From an uncultured Bacteroidota bacterium (lineage in GTDB: Bacteria > Bacteroidota > Bacteroidia > UBA4408), in contig CAIMGI010000204.1 of NCBI GenBank assembly GCA_903840505.1, positions 1-32,953 on the forward strand: 32,953 nucleotides of DNA, in the 5' to 3' direction. Below are positions 19,712 to 28,010 of the stretch, piece by piece. Each line of letters begins with the position of its first letter. The stretch's first letter is position 1. The notes below the pieces were generated by a model. The model did not search any database and was not told the DNA's origin. It saw only the letters and a program-made list of their open reading frames with translations. The translations under genes were made by a program, and so were the position numbers.

Positions 19712-20905
19712 ATGTACAATACCGACTTCCAACAACACCTTGCTAATGAGCTTACAGCAATTAACAATGCTGGATTATTTAAACGTGAAAGAATAATTGT
19801 AAGTCCGCAAGGAGCCGATATAAAAGTAAATACGGGTGCTGAAGTAGTAAACTTTTGCGCCAATAATTACCTGGGATTATCATCAAATCCAAAAGTAATT
19901 GCTGCTGCTAAAAAGGCATTGGATACTCACGGTTACGGTATGTCATCGGTACGTTTCATTTGTGGCACACAAGACATTCACAAAACGCTGGAGGAAAAAA
20001 TTTCGAAATTTTTAGGGATGGAAGACACCATTTTATATGCTGCAGCTTTCGATGCAAATGGCGGGGTATTTGAACCGCTTTTTGGAGAGGATGATGCAAT
20101 CATATCGGATGAATTAAACCACGCTTCTATTATTGATGGAGTAAGACTTTGCAAATCGAAACGCTATAGATACAAGAACAACGATATGGCGGATTTGGAA
20201 GAACAGTTGAAACAAGCACAAGCACAACGTTTTAAAATAATCGTTACCGATGGATCATTTTCAATGGATGGGTACATTGCTAAACTTGATCAGATATGTG
20301 ACTTAGCTGATAAATACAATGCTTTGGTAATGGTTGATGACAGCCACTCAACAGGCTTTTTAGGAAAAACTGGAAGGGGAACACACGAACATTGCAATGT
20401 AATGGGACGTGTTGATATTATTACAGGAACATTGGGTAAAGCATTGGGTGGTGCGATGGGTGGTTTTACTTCAGCGAAAAAAGAAGTGATTGATATGTTG
20501 CGTCAACGTTCACGTCCTTATTTATTTTCTAATTCATTGGCACCGGCTATTGTAGGAGCAGCTATTGGAGTAATGGATTTGCTCAGCGAAACCACTGAAC
20601 TTCGCGACAAAGTAATGAGCAATGCTTTGTATTTTAGAGAAGCAATGACCAAAGCAGGTTTTGATATTCGTCCGGGCATACACCCTATAGTGCCTGTTAT
20701 GCTATATGATGCAAAACTCTCGCAAGTATTTGCCGACAAATTATTGGCAGAAGGAATTTATGTAATAGGTTTCTTTTATCCTGTTGTTGCGAAAGATTTG
20801 GCACGCATACGTGTGCAAATATCAGCGGCACACGATAAACACCACTTAGATAAAGCCATTGCAGCCTTTACTAAAATTGGTAAAGAGTTGGGCGTTGTGA
20901 AATAA
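19712..20905 (+). CDS. kbl: Glycine C-acetyltransferase (2-amino-3-ketobutyrate CoA ligase)
   Basis: Kbl is a PLP enzyme that cleaves 2-amino-3-ketobutyrate with CoA into glycine and acetyl-CoA, the second step of threonine breakdown through threonine dehydrogenase. The 397-residue product matches the family length. It shows [61 protein letters not shown] and the PLP-lysine motif [14 protein letters not shown] (K243). BioF and serine palmitoyltransferase share this fold, but the [11 protein letters not shown] and [10 protein letters not shown] segments point to KBL. No threonine dehydrogenase gene is adjacent. It converges on the NlpC/P60 gene with only 14 bases between stops and no good terminator hairpin. 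Confidence 0.93.
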   Translation: MYNTDFQQHLANELTAINNAGLFKRERIIVSPQGADIKVNTGAEVVNFCANNYLGLSSNPKVIAAAKKALDTHGYGMSSVRFICGTQDIHKTLEEKISKFLGMEDTILYAAAFDANGGVFEPLFGEDDAIISDELNHASIIDGVRLCKSKRYRYKNNDMADLEEQLKQAQAQRFKIIVTDGSFSMDGYIAKLDQICDLADKYNALVMVDDSHSTGFLGKTGRGTHEHCNVMGRVDIITGTLGKALGGAMGGFTSAKKEVIDMLRQRSRPYLFSNSLAPAIVGAAIGVMDLLSETTELRDKVMSNALYFREAMTKAGFDIRPGIHPIVPVMLYDAKLSQVFADKLLAEGIYVIGFFYPVVAKDLARIRVQISAAHDKHHLDKAIAAFTKIGKELGVVK

Positions 20906-20919
20906 AAAATTAAACGGGA

Positions 20920-21705
20920 TTAAAAATACCGCTTAATGATTCGTAAGCGATGCGAATATTTTTTGGTAGCGGTATTGTATATACCGTAATGGTCAAAATT
21001 GTCGACCTTAACCTTGCCGGCTGAGTGAATAATTTTATTATCCTTTAATACTATTCCTACGTGAATTATTCTGCCTTCTTCATTATCAAAAAAAGCCAAA
21101 TCTCCTTGCTCTGATTCTTCAACAAAACTCAATGCCATACCTTGAATGGCTTGTTGATGAGCATCTCTTTTTATTTTTAATCCATTCAGCTTATATACCA
21201 TTTGTGAAAAGCCCGAACAATCAATTCCGAGAGGTGATTTTCCGCCCCACAAATAAGGACTGTTTAAATACATAAATGCCGTTTCACCAATTGCATTGCG
21301 CAAATTCTCTTTCTTAACCGGTGGCACAATTTTGTTACCGTCAAAATTATATTCTTGATTTACTATCAAACATTTATTCCCTTTTAGCAAAGGTAAATTG
21401 GAACCCAATACGATTGGGAATATAACATTGTCCTCTTTTTTTGTAATGAGTCCAATAAGGTCGGCACTAAGGATATTATCGGATGAATTTATTTTTTTGT
21501 AAGTGTCTTTATCAATTACGGCAAACTGCTTTTCATCAATCCAACATTCGTAACCTTCATAATGCGTTTTTATTTTTACCCAGGTTTTATCACGTTCAAT
21601 AATTTCGAATGTTTCACCAAAAAGCAACTGCGTAACCATTTCGCTTCTGTCGGAAGATTCCTTTCGGCAAGGCACTATACTTAAATTGCAAATTCCAAAC
21701 AGCAT
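20920..21705 (-). CDS. SH3-domain NlpC/P60 (C40) peptidase
   Basis: This is a 261-residue cysteine peptidase of the C40 family, which cuts gamma-D-glutamyl-diaminopimelate bonds in peptidoglycan peptides. Bacterial SH3-like segments occupy about residues 5-65 (SDRSEMVTQLLFGE, WVKIKTHYEGYECWI) and the next ~60 residues. The NlpC/P60 domain follows from about 135, with catalytic C163 in GIDCSGFSQMVY, H215 in IIHVGIVL and the third polar residue H226 in KIIHSAG. LWGGKSPLG precedes the Cys, as usual. There is no signal peptide, so it may work on recycled muropeptides in the cytoplasm, or be exported by another route. It probably shares a transcript with the thiolase, 48 bases upstream. Confidence 0.9.
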   Translation of the reverse strand: MLFGICNLSIVPCRKESSDRSEMVTQLLFGETFEIIERDKTWVKIKTHYEGYECWIDEKQFAVIDKDTYKKINSSDNILSADLIGLITKKEDNVIFPIVLGSNLPLLKGNKCLIVNQEYNFDGNKIVPPVKKENLRNAIGETAFMYLNSPYLWGGKSPLGIDCSGFSQMVYKLNGLKIKRDAHQQAIQGMALSFVEESEQGDLAFFDNEEGRIIHVGIVLKDNKIIHSAGKVKVDNFDHYGIYNTATKKYSHRLRIIKRYF

Positions 21706-21753
21706 TCAGGTAGGTGTGTTTATTTTTATTATTGCACTTTCAACAAAAATTAT

Positions 21754-22932
21754 TTAAACCGATTCAATAACCAAGGCACTCGCACCACCTCCACCGTTAC
21801 AAATACCTGCAGCACCGTATTTACCATTATTTTGTTTTAATACATTTATCAATGTTACCACAATTCTTGCACCCGAACAACCCAGAGGGTGCCCCAAAGA
21901 AACAGCTCCACCATTTACGTTTACTTTGCTCGCATCCAATTTCATTTTCTGCATATTCACAATACCAACTGTTGAAAATGCTTCGTTCAATTCAAAATAA
22001 TTAATATCGCCCAATGTTAATCCTGCCTTTGAAACCGCTTTTGGAACCGCCAAAGAAGGTGCTGTAGTGAACCACTCCGGAGCGTGTTCAGCATCGGCAT
22101 ATCCACGAATAATTGCAATGGGTTTCAATCCTAATTTCTCAGCCTTTTCTTTGCTCATCAATACCAATGCTGCTGCCCCATCATTCATCGTTGAAGAATT
22201 TGCAGCGGTTGCAGTTCCTTCTTTTGAGAATGCTCCTTTTAATTCAGGAATTTTATCGAAACGAACATTTTTATATTCTTCATCCTCTTTCATTATAATA
22301 GGATCACCTTTGCGTTGAGGAATTTCAACAGGCACTATTTCCTCATTGAATTTCCCTGCAGCCCAAGCCGCTTGTGAGCGCTTATATGATTCTATTGCAA
22401 AGGCATCTTGGTCTTCACGAGAAATATTGCATTCCTTGGCACATAAATCGGAAGCATTTCCCATCGGATAGTTATGATACACATCTAACAAACCATCTTT
22501 TGCTAAACCATCAATCATTGTAACATTTCCAAATTTATTTCCCCAACGTAATTTCTCGGAATAAAATGGAACCTGACTCATATTTTCCATACCTCCGGCA
22601 ACAACAACATCGGCATCGCCACACAGAATGCTTTGTGCACCAATCATTATTGCTTTCATTCCCGAAGCACACACCTTATTAATGGTAGTACATTGAACCA
22701 TGTTTGGTAATCCGGCAAAAATAGCAGCCTGGCGAGCCGGTGCCTGACCTAAATTAGCCTGCATTACACTACCCATATACACTTCCTGAACTTCTTTACC
22801 ATCCACACCTGCTTTTGCAAGTGCACCTTTTATTGCTACTGCACCCAATTTAGTTGCCGATATTCCGGCCAATGCTCCGCCAAAACTTCCAAGTGGAGTT
22901 CTAACTGCAGATATAATATATACTTCTTTCAT
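21754..22932 (-). CDS. Acetyl-CoA C-acyltransferase (thiolase)
   Basis: This 392-residue thiolase condenses two acetyl-CoA to acetoacetyl-CoA or runs in reverse in fatty acid degradation. Motifs are the nucleophile C88 in INKVCASGMKA, ELNEAFS, the catalytic His in GGAVSLGHPLGCSGAR and the C-terminal Cys in GICNGGGGASALV. Start and length agree with the family (KEVYIISAVRTPLGSFGGAL). Whether it prefers acetoacetyl-CoA or longer ketoacyl-CoA cannot be decided from sequence. It lies in a minus-strand run aroE, M42 peptidase, thiolase, NlpC peptidase, with 45 bases to the upstream gene. Confidence 0.92.
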   Translation of the reverse strand: MKEVYIISAVRTPLGSFGGALAGISATKLGAVAIKGALAKAGVDGKEVQEVYMGSVMQANLGQAPARQAAIFAGLPNMVQCTTINKVCASGMKAIMIGAQSILCGDADVVVAGGMENMSQVPFYSEKLRWGNKFGNVTMIDGLAKDGLLDVYHNYPMGNASDLCAKECNISREDQDAFAIESYKRSQAAWAAGKFNEEIVPVEIPQRKGDPIIMKEDEEYKNVRFDKIPELKGAFSKEGTATAANSSTMNDGAAALVLMSKEKAEKLGLKPIAIIRGYADAEHAPEWFTTAPSLAVPKAVSKAGLTLGDINYFELNEAFSTVGIVNMQKMKLDASKVNVNGGAVSLGHPLGCSGARIVVTLINVLKQNNGKYGAAGICNGGGGASALVIESV

Positions 22933-22951
22933 ATTTCTTATTTTATGGATT

Positions 22952-22959
22952 CAAAATTA
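22952..22959 (-). promoter_or_regulatory. Possible -7 box upstream of thiolase
   Basis: On the minus strand TAATTTTG fits TAnnTTTG and lies 19 bases before the thiolase ATG, inside the 45-base gap. It may allow separate expression from the peptidase gene. No -33 box is clear. Confidence 0.3.
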
Positions 22960-22977
22960 CTATTTTATCATTGTAAA

Positions 22978-23892
22978 CTAAAGTTCTTTCATAAGCAATT
23001 TGTACATATCTACCATTGCCTGAATATCTTTCTTATGCACTTTTTCATCGGGCGAATGTACGTGTGCCTCGGGAGCACCTACAAAACACCAATCAATTGG
23101 GTATGGACTGCGATGAATTACGTTCCCATCACTTCCTCCAGTACCTTCCACTTCTAATTGAAAAGGTATTTTACTTTTTTGCGCTATTTTAACAATACGA
23201 TTAATGTATGACCTGCGCGGCAAACCTGAATCACGCAATGATACAACTACCCCTTTACCGTGCGGAACACCTTCTGTAACCCAAGTAATATCTGAAATTA
23301 ACGCTTGTTTCACCTGGTACTTTTCGTAAATAAATTTGGCTAAATAAGCTACACTTCCGCCACCGGTTTCTTCCCAACACGAAAAAACAATCAGTCCGTT
23401 TTCGAGCGTTTTTGCAAGCTGCAAAGTATTCCAAACACCCAAACGATTATCTAAATAGCAGCACTGCACATAATTTTTATCTTCACGAAACTGAGGCTTA
23501 AATGTTAGCATTGTTCCCCTGTCAATTTCACGCTTATAATCGCACATTATAGTATAATCCTTTTTATTAAGGACAAGCTTTGTTTCTATTTTCCCTTTGC
23601 TGTCTTCTCCAACAAGTTTGCAGCCATTTATTGTTTGTGGACCGCCAATTTTTATGAGTTCATTTTTATAACGTACCGTAAATCCAATAGAATCGATGTG
23701 AGCAAAAACTGCTGTTCGAGGTTTACCGAATGCCAATACAATGCAATCTTGAAAACCATCACCGCTGTGAATAACAGGTTGCTTTTTCCAATGCTTCTTT
23801 TCCTTCTTTATATAATCAAGAAGAAATTCTGTCATTGCACCTTCATTTCCTGAGGGAGCTTCAATTTGACACAACTTTTTTAATAAATCCAT
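22978..23892 (-). CDS. M42-type (co-catalytic zinc) aminopeptidase
   Basis: This is a 304-residue metallopeptidase of the M42 glutamyl aminopeptidase group, probably a cytoplasmic enzyme trimming N-terminal residues from peptides. It shows IEAPSGNEGAM at the N-terminus, zinc ligands in FAHIDSIGFTVRY (H65, D67), the bridging Asp in YLDNRLGVWN, the catalytic Glu pair in SCWEETGGGSVAYLA, and DITWVTEG. Near the C-terminus EGTGGSDGNVIHRSPY and AEAHVHSPDEKVH-like residues supply the last His ligand. I start at the ATG at 23890-23892, because the longer frame adds nine residues that do not resemble the family. It is 57 bases downstream of aroE. Confidence 0.87.
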   Translation of the reverse strand: MDLLKKLCQIEAPSGNEGAMTEFLLDYIKKEKKHWKKQPVIHSGDGFQDCIVLAFGKPRTAVFAHIDSIGFTVRYKNELIKIGGPQTINGCKLVGEDSKGKIETKLVLNKKDYTIMCDYKREIDRGTMLTFKPQFREDKNYVQCCYLDNRLGVWNTLQLAKTLENGLIVFSCWEETGGGSVAYLAKFIYEKYQVKQALISDITWVTEGVPHGKGVVVSLRDSGLPRRSYINRIVKIAQKSKIPFQLEVEGTGGSDGNVIHRSPYPIDWCFVGAPEAHVHSPDEKVHKKDIQAMVDMYKLLMKEL

Positions 23893-23944
23893 TTTAAAAT
23901 ATAAAACTGTGGGGCACAATATTCGTTAAAAATAAACAGTGTAA

Positions 23945-23952
23945 CAAATTTA
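23945..23952 (-). promoter_or_regulatory. Possible -7 box upstream of the M42 peptidase
   Basis: On the minus strand TAAATTTG matches TAnnTTTG; it overlaps the aroE stop and lies 52 bases before the chosen peptidase start. Weak evidence on its own. Confidence 0.28.
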
Positions 23953-24696
23953 AGCGTTCCAAATTTCCCATCCTTTTTCGGCTTGAAGCCGCAGCATCGA
24001 TAAACCATTTTGTGTTAAAGCACCTTGTTGTTTGGCTTTACCTAACAACAGCGTTTCTTCAGGATTATACACTAAATCGAAAACAAAGTGTGTTGAATTA
24101 ATATATTCGTAGGGCAATTCTGGACAGGTTGACACATTCGGATACATACCTAATGGTGTTGTATTCACAATCAACTTAAAACTATCCAGCATAAATTCAT
24201 TCAAGTCACTATACAGAAAGGTGTTGGTTTGCTTCCTCGTTCGCGAAACAAAATAAGAATCGATGCCCAATTTACTCAATACATAATAAACAGCTTTTGA
24301 CGCCCCACCAGTACCAAGGATAAGTGCTTTTTGATGCCCCGATTCCAAAAATGGTTTTATGGCTGAAGAAAAACCAAACACATCGGTATTGTATCCTTTT
24401 AGGGTAATCACACCCTTGCTTCTACTTATTTTAATACAATTTACGGCTCCTACCATTTTAGCCGTTTCATCCAACTCATCCAAAAATGGAATTACACTTT
24501 CCTTGTAAGGAATGGTAACATTAAGACCACAAATAGTTTCATTTTTTTGCAACAATGGATTCAAGTCACTTAATTCCTGAATTTCAAATAATTCATAGTT
24601 CACATCCTTCCAATTGTTTTGCTTAAATTTTTCTAAAAAATACTGTTTTGAAAATGAATGCTGTAGGGATTTCCCAATAAGTCCGAATGTTTTCAA
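23950..24696 (-). CDS. aroE: Shikimate dehydrogenase AroE (TTG start)
   Basis: AroE reduces 3-dehydroshikimate to shikimate with NADPH in aromatic amino acid synthesis. The 248-residue product has the substrate motif GLIGKSLQHSFSKQYF, the catalytic Lys K65 in NVTIPYKESVIPFLDEL, AVNCIKI, the catalytic Asp D105 in GYNTDVFGF, the dinucleotide loop LGTGGASKAV, and VNTTPLGM. Length is slightly short but normal for Bacteroidota. The start codon must be TTG (minus strand, 24696-24694): the conserved N-terminus begins five residues later, no in-frame ATG precedes it, and an in-frame stop lies two codons upstream. It is transcribed away from the C25-like gene, 84 bases apart. Confidence 0.92.
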   Translation of the reverse strand: MKTFGLIGKSLQHSFSKQYFLEKFKQNNWKDVNYELFEIQELSDLNPLLQKNETICGLNVTIPYKESVIPFLDELDETAKMVGAVNCIKISRSKGVITLKGYNTDVFGFSSAIKPFLESGHQKALILGTGGASKAVYYVLSKLGIDSYFVSRTRKQTNTFLYSDLNEFMLDSFKLIVNTTPLGMYPNVSTCPELPYEYINSTHFVFDLVYNPEETLLLGKAKQQGALTQNGLSMLRLQAEKGWEIWNA

Positions 24697-24724
24697 TAAT
24701 TATTATGTTGGTATGCTAAATATA

Positions 24725-24756
24725 TTGACTTGAATATTTTTTATTCCTATCTTTCG
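24725..24756 (+). promoter_or_regulatory. Candidate promoter of the C25-like secreted protein
   Basis: TTG (24725-24727), a 21-base spacer and TATCTTTC (24749-24756) resemble the Bacteroidota promoter TTG-N19-21-TAnnTTTG with one mismatch. The start codon is 24 bases downstream. Confidence 0.45.
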
Positions 24757-24780
24757 CCTACAAATTAAAAATAAAAAATT

Positions 24781-26757
24781 ATGAAAAAAAATTACATAGC
24801 ACTTTTATTTCTGTTTTTAAGTGCAAGTATCAGCGAAACCGTGTTGGCGCAAAACTGTGTTGATTTAACGATTCAAGTTACTACTACGGTTCAAACAAAT
24901 CCTCCTTCAATTACATTTAGTTGGGCAACAATAGCAGGTGCCACAAATATTAGAATCTACCGAAAAGCAAAGGCCGCAGGCTCTTGGGGAGCCGCATTGG
25001 CAACCTTAGCAGGAACTGCCACCACCTATACAGATAACACAGTTACCATTGGTTCTGATTACGAATATAAAATAAACAGTGCAGGTGCTTTGACTGCAAA
25101 CACATACTTATATGCAGGAATAAAAGTACCTCAAACCGAAAACAGACGTAAAGTTATTTTATTGGTAGATAATACATTTAGTGCAACATTGGCTCCTGAA
25201 CTTAATAGACTTGAATCCGATATGATTGGTGATGGTTGGCAAGTGATACGTCACGATGTTATGAGAAATGATATTCCACCAAATATCAAGGCACTTATTA
25301 CCGCAGATTATAATGCAGACCCTCAAAATGTAAAATGTGTTTATGTATTTGGACACGTTCCTGTGCCATACTCCGGTGATATGAATCCTGATGGACACCC
25401 TGATCATTTAGGGGCTTGGCCTGCTGATGGCTATTATGCTGATATGACCGGTACCTGGACAGATGCCACAATAAATGATGTTGTTGCAAGTAGACCAGAG
25501 AATAAGAACACTCCGGGCGATGGTAAGTTTGACCAAAATTATGTACCCAACACCGTTCAACTTCAAATTGGACGTGTTGACCTTTCAAATATGCCTTCTT
25601 TTCCTGGAACAGAAGAGCAGTTGTTAAGACAATATTTAAATAAAGATCATAATTTTAGGTTTAAAGTTGTGAATGCTCAACGAAAAGGATTGATTGATGA
25701 TAATTTTGGATATTTTGGAGGAGAGGCATTCGCAAGCAGTGGGTGGAGAAATTTCACCTCTATGTTTCCACCTGCTGATATAACAACAGGTAATATTTTT
25801 GCCGATGACATAAACCAAAGTTTTCTTTGGTCATATGGTTGTGGAGGCGGAAGCTATAATAGTTGTAATGGCGTAGGTGGAATACCAGATTATGTAAACA
25901 ACGCACCAAAATCTGTTTTCAATATGTTATTCGGTAGTTATTTTGGAGATTGGGACAGTCAAAATAATTTTTTACGTGCTCCATTAGCTTCTGCAGGTTG
26001 GGGTTTAACCAACTCTTGGTCGGGTCGCCCCTACTCTATTTATCACCATATGGCCTTGGGCGAGAATATGGGATACTCTGCTTGGAGTACTATGCGTAAT
26101 GGATCAATGTATGTTTACAATTACGCTGCAGGTTTTATTTCAATGGGATTTATGGGTGACCCAACATTGAGAATGCATACCGTTGCTCCTCCAACCAATG
26201 TTGTTGCCACTACTAATTTCCCACGTATCAATTTAAACTGGACAGCTTCGGCTGACAATGTGTTGGGTTACTGCGTTTACCGTGAAGATACTGCGACTGG
26301 TGTTTACAGCAGAGTTAACAACGCCATTATAACAGGTACAAGTTATGTTGATTCATTTCCAAACAATAAAGGAAACTATTATATGGTACGTTCTATTTTA
26401 TTGGAGAGTTCAAATAGCGGAACATACTACAACTTGAGCCAGGGAGCATTTGACACAACTGTTATAGATGTAACAGGTATTACAAATGCATACCAGTACG
26501 ATAACCGTTTTAAAATGTATCCAAATCCTGCAAATGAAAATGCAAGTGTTGAATTTTATTTGGCTGCCGAATCACAAGTTACAATCAGTTTATTTGATTT
26601 AGCAGGCCGAGAAGTGATGGCAATAATAAACAACAACATTTCTCAAGGAAATCACATTATTAATTTGAATGCAGAAAAACTAGCTGCAGGTGTTTACACT
26701 TGTCAGTTTAATGTAAATAACAAATCGGAGTATACTAAATTTGTTGTATCCAAATAA
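24781..26757 (+). CDS. T9SS-secreted protein with FN3 domains and a C25/PorU-like fold lacking the catalytic pair
   Basis: This 658-residue exported protein has a signal peptide (1-23), an FN3-like domain (about 25-110), a large central domain (about 118-470), a second FN3 (about 472-565) and a T9SS sorting domain (KMYPNPANEN, about 575-658). The central domain follows the C25 pattern of PorU in order: CVYVFGHVPVPYSG for LLLFGDASYNN, WPADGYYADM for TDDYFGLLD, LQIGRVDL for IGIGRFPV, and GFMGDPTLRMH for FLGDPALTLHY. Where PorU has catalytic GHGG this protein has GCGGGS (C354); where PorU has TATCEF it has LFGSYF (S386). The fold assignment is my inference from motif order; it may be an inactive peptidase homologue or have a changed chemistry. 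Confidence 0.72.
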   Translation: MKKNYIALLFLFLSASISETVLAQNCVDLTIQVTTTVQTNPPSITFSWATIAGATNIRIYRKAKAAGSWGAALATLAGTATTYTDNTVTIGSDYEYKINSAGALTANTYLYAGIKVPQTENRRKVILLVDNTFSATLAPELNRLESDMIGDGWQVIRHDVMRNDIPPNIKALITADYNADPQNVKCVYVFGHVPVPYSGDMNPDGHPDHLGAWPADGYYADMTGTWTDATINDVVASRPENKNTPGDGKFDQNYVPNTVQLQIGRVDLSNMPSFPGTEEQLLRQYLNKDHNFRFKVVNAQRKGLIDDNFGYFGGEAFASSGWRNFTSMFPPADITTGNIFADDINQSFLWSYGCGGGSYNSCNGVGGIPDYVNNAPKSVFNMLFGSYFGDWDSQNNFLRAPLASAGWGLTNSWSGRPYSIYHHMALGENMGYSAWSTMRNGSMYVYNYAAGFISMGFMGDPTLRMHTVAPPTNVVATTNFPRINLNWTASADNVLGYCVYREDTATGVYSRVNNAIITGTSYVDSFPNNKGNYYMVRSILLESSNSGTYYNLSQGAFDTTVIDVTGITNAYQYDNRFKMYPNPANENASVEFYLAAESQVTISLFDLAGREVMAIINNNISQGNHIINLNAEKLAAGVYTCQFNVNNKSEYTKFVVSK

Positions 26758-26776
26758 ATATAAATGAAATATTATT

Positions 26777-26808
26777 AAGCCGTTTCTGAATTCAGAAGCG
26801 GCTTTTTT
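26777..26808 (+). terminator. Intrinsic terminator after the C25-like gene
   Basis: AAGCCGTTTCTGAA pairs with TTCAGAAGCGGCTT (one T-G wobble) around a central GAATTC, followed by a T run (26803-26808). It starts 20 bases after the stop codon and separates this gene from the VOC gene. Confidence 0.88.
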
Positions 26809-26861
26809 AATGCAAAAAATAAAACCCTATTTTTACAACGTAAAAATTCTATTTAAAAACG

Positions 26862-27923
26862 ATGAAAGAAAATATAATTGGAATACAGCAGGTAGGTGTT
26901 GGGATTCCGGATGTGCAAAAAGCTTGGCAATTTTACCGAAACTATTTTGGTATGGATGTTCCTATTTTCCAGGAAAGTGCCGAAGCAAAACTAATGACAC
27001 CATATACCGGTGGAACAGTTCATGCTAGAAGTGCTGTATTGGCTATTAATTTATTGGGAGGAAGTGGATTGGAAATATGGCAATACACCAGTAGAAAAAC
27101 AGAACCTGCTACTTTCGATTTACAATTAGGCGATTTAGGAATATACATCACACGCATAAAATCGCCAAATGTGCAAGCAGTTTACGATTATTATAAAACG
27201 CAAAAAATAGAAGTTATTGGTGGTATAAAAAAAGACCCTAATAACAATCCTTATATTTTGGTACGCGATCCTTGGGGCTCTTTGTTTCAAGTGGTTGAAG
27301 CAGACGATTGGTTCAGAAAAAAAGAAAAAAAATTAACCGGTGGTGTTTGTGGTGCGCAAGTAGGTGTAAGCAATATGGATAAATCCTTGAAATTTTACAC
27401 CGAGCTACTTGGTTTCAATAAAATTGTGTACGACAAGACGGATGTATTTTCTGATTTTGCGGAATTACCTGGTGGAAAAGGAAAATGCCGAAGGGTATTG
27501 TTGGAAAGAAATGTGGAGAATACAGGAGCCTTTAGTAAGTTGTTAGGAAAAGGCCAAATAGAACTTGTACAAGTTTTGGAAAGAGCACCTAAAAAAATAT
27601 TCGAGAACCGCTTTTGGGGCGACTTGGGTTTTATTCATCTTTGCTTTGATGTACTCAATATGAAAGAGTTAGAAGCAAATTTTGCCAAGCACGGTTATCC
27701 TTTTACAGTTGACAGTGCTTCCTCTTTTGATATGGGAGAAGCTGCAGGACACTTTAGTTATATTGAAGACCCGGATGGTACGCTGATTGAATTTGTTGAA
27801 ACATATAGAATACCCATTCTAAAAAAAATAGGTTGGTATTTAGATGTTGCGAAACGCGACAGAACAAAAACCTTACCCGACTGGATGTTAACAACCTTAC
27901 GCTTTACAAGGGTGAAGGATTAA
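26862..27923 (+). CDS. Two-domain VOC (glyoxalase-fold) family protein
   Basis: This 353-residue protein contains two vicinal-oxygen-chelate modules (about 5-145 and 160-315), each built of paired beta-alpha-beta-beta-beta units. The first begins QQVGVGIPDVQKAWQFYRNYFG and ends DPWGSLFQVVE; the second begins AQVGVSNMDKSLKFYTELLGF and ends EDPDGTLIEFVE. Possible metal ligands in the second are Gln (AQVGV), His (GFIHLCFDV) and the final Glu. The first has Gln and Glu but no His at the middle position (LGIYIT), so only one site may bind metal. Overall size recalls glyoxalase or hydroxyphenylpyruvate dioxygenase-like enzymes, but no motif fixes the reaction, so I name only the fold. It stands alone between a terminator and dnaE. 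Confidence 0.82.
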   Translation: MKENIIGIQQVGVGIPDVQKAWQFYRNYFGMDVPIFQESAEAKLMTPYTGGTVHARSAVLAINLLGGSGLEIWQYTSRKTEPATFDLQLGDLGIYITRIKSPNVQAVYDYYKTQKIEVIGGIKKDPNNNPYILVRDPWGSLFQVVEADDWFRKKEKKLTGGVCGAQVGVSNMDKSLKFYTELLGFNKIVYDKTDVFSDFAELPGGKGKCRRVLLERNVENTGAFSKLLGKGQIELVQVLERAPKKIFENRFWGDLGFIHLCFDVLNMKELEANFAKHGYPFTVDSASSFDMGEAAGHFSYIEDPDGTLIEFVETYRIPILKKIGWYLDVAKRDRTKTLPDWMLTTLRFTRVKD

Positions 27924-28010
27924 TTAATAGTTTTCAACAAGCTATTTTCGTTAAACGCATTTAAGTAAATTTACAATCCTGATTTTAGGGTGAATTTATT
28001 TATTTGTTGA

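Noticed and set aside
19712-20905. 8-amino-7-oxononanoate synthase (BioF) for the PLP enzyme
   Set aside because: The fold is shared, but specific segments match glycine C-acetyltransferase and no biotin genes are near.
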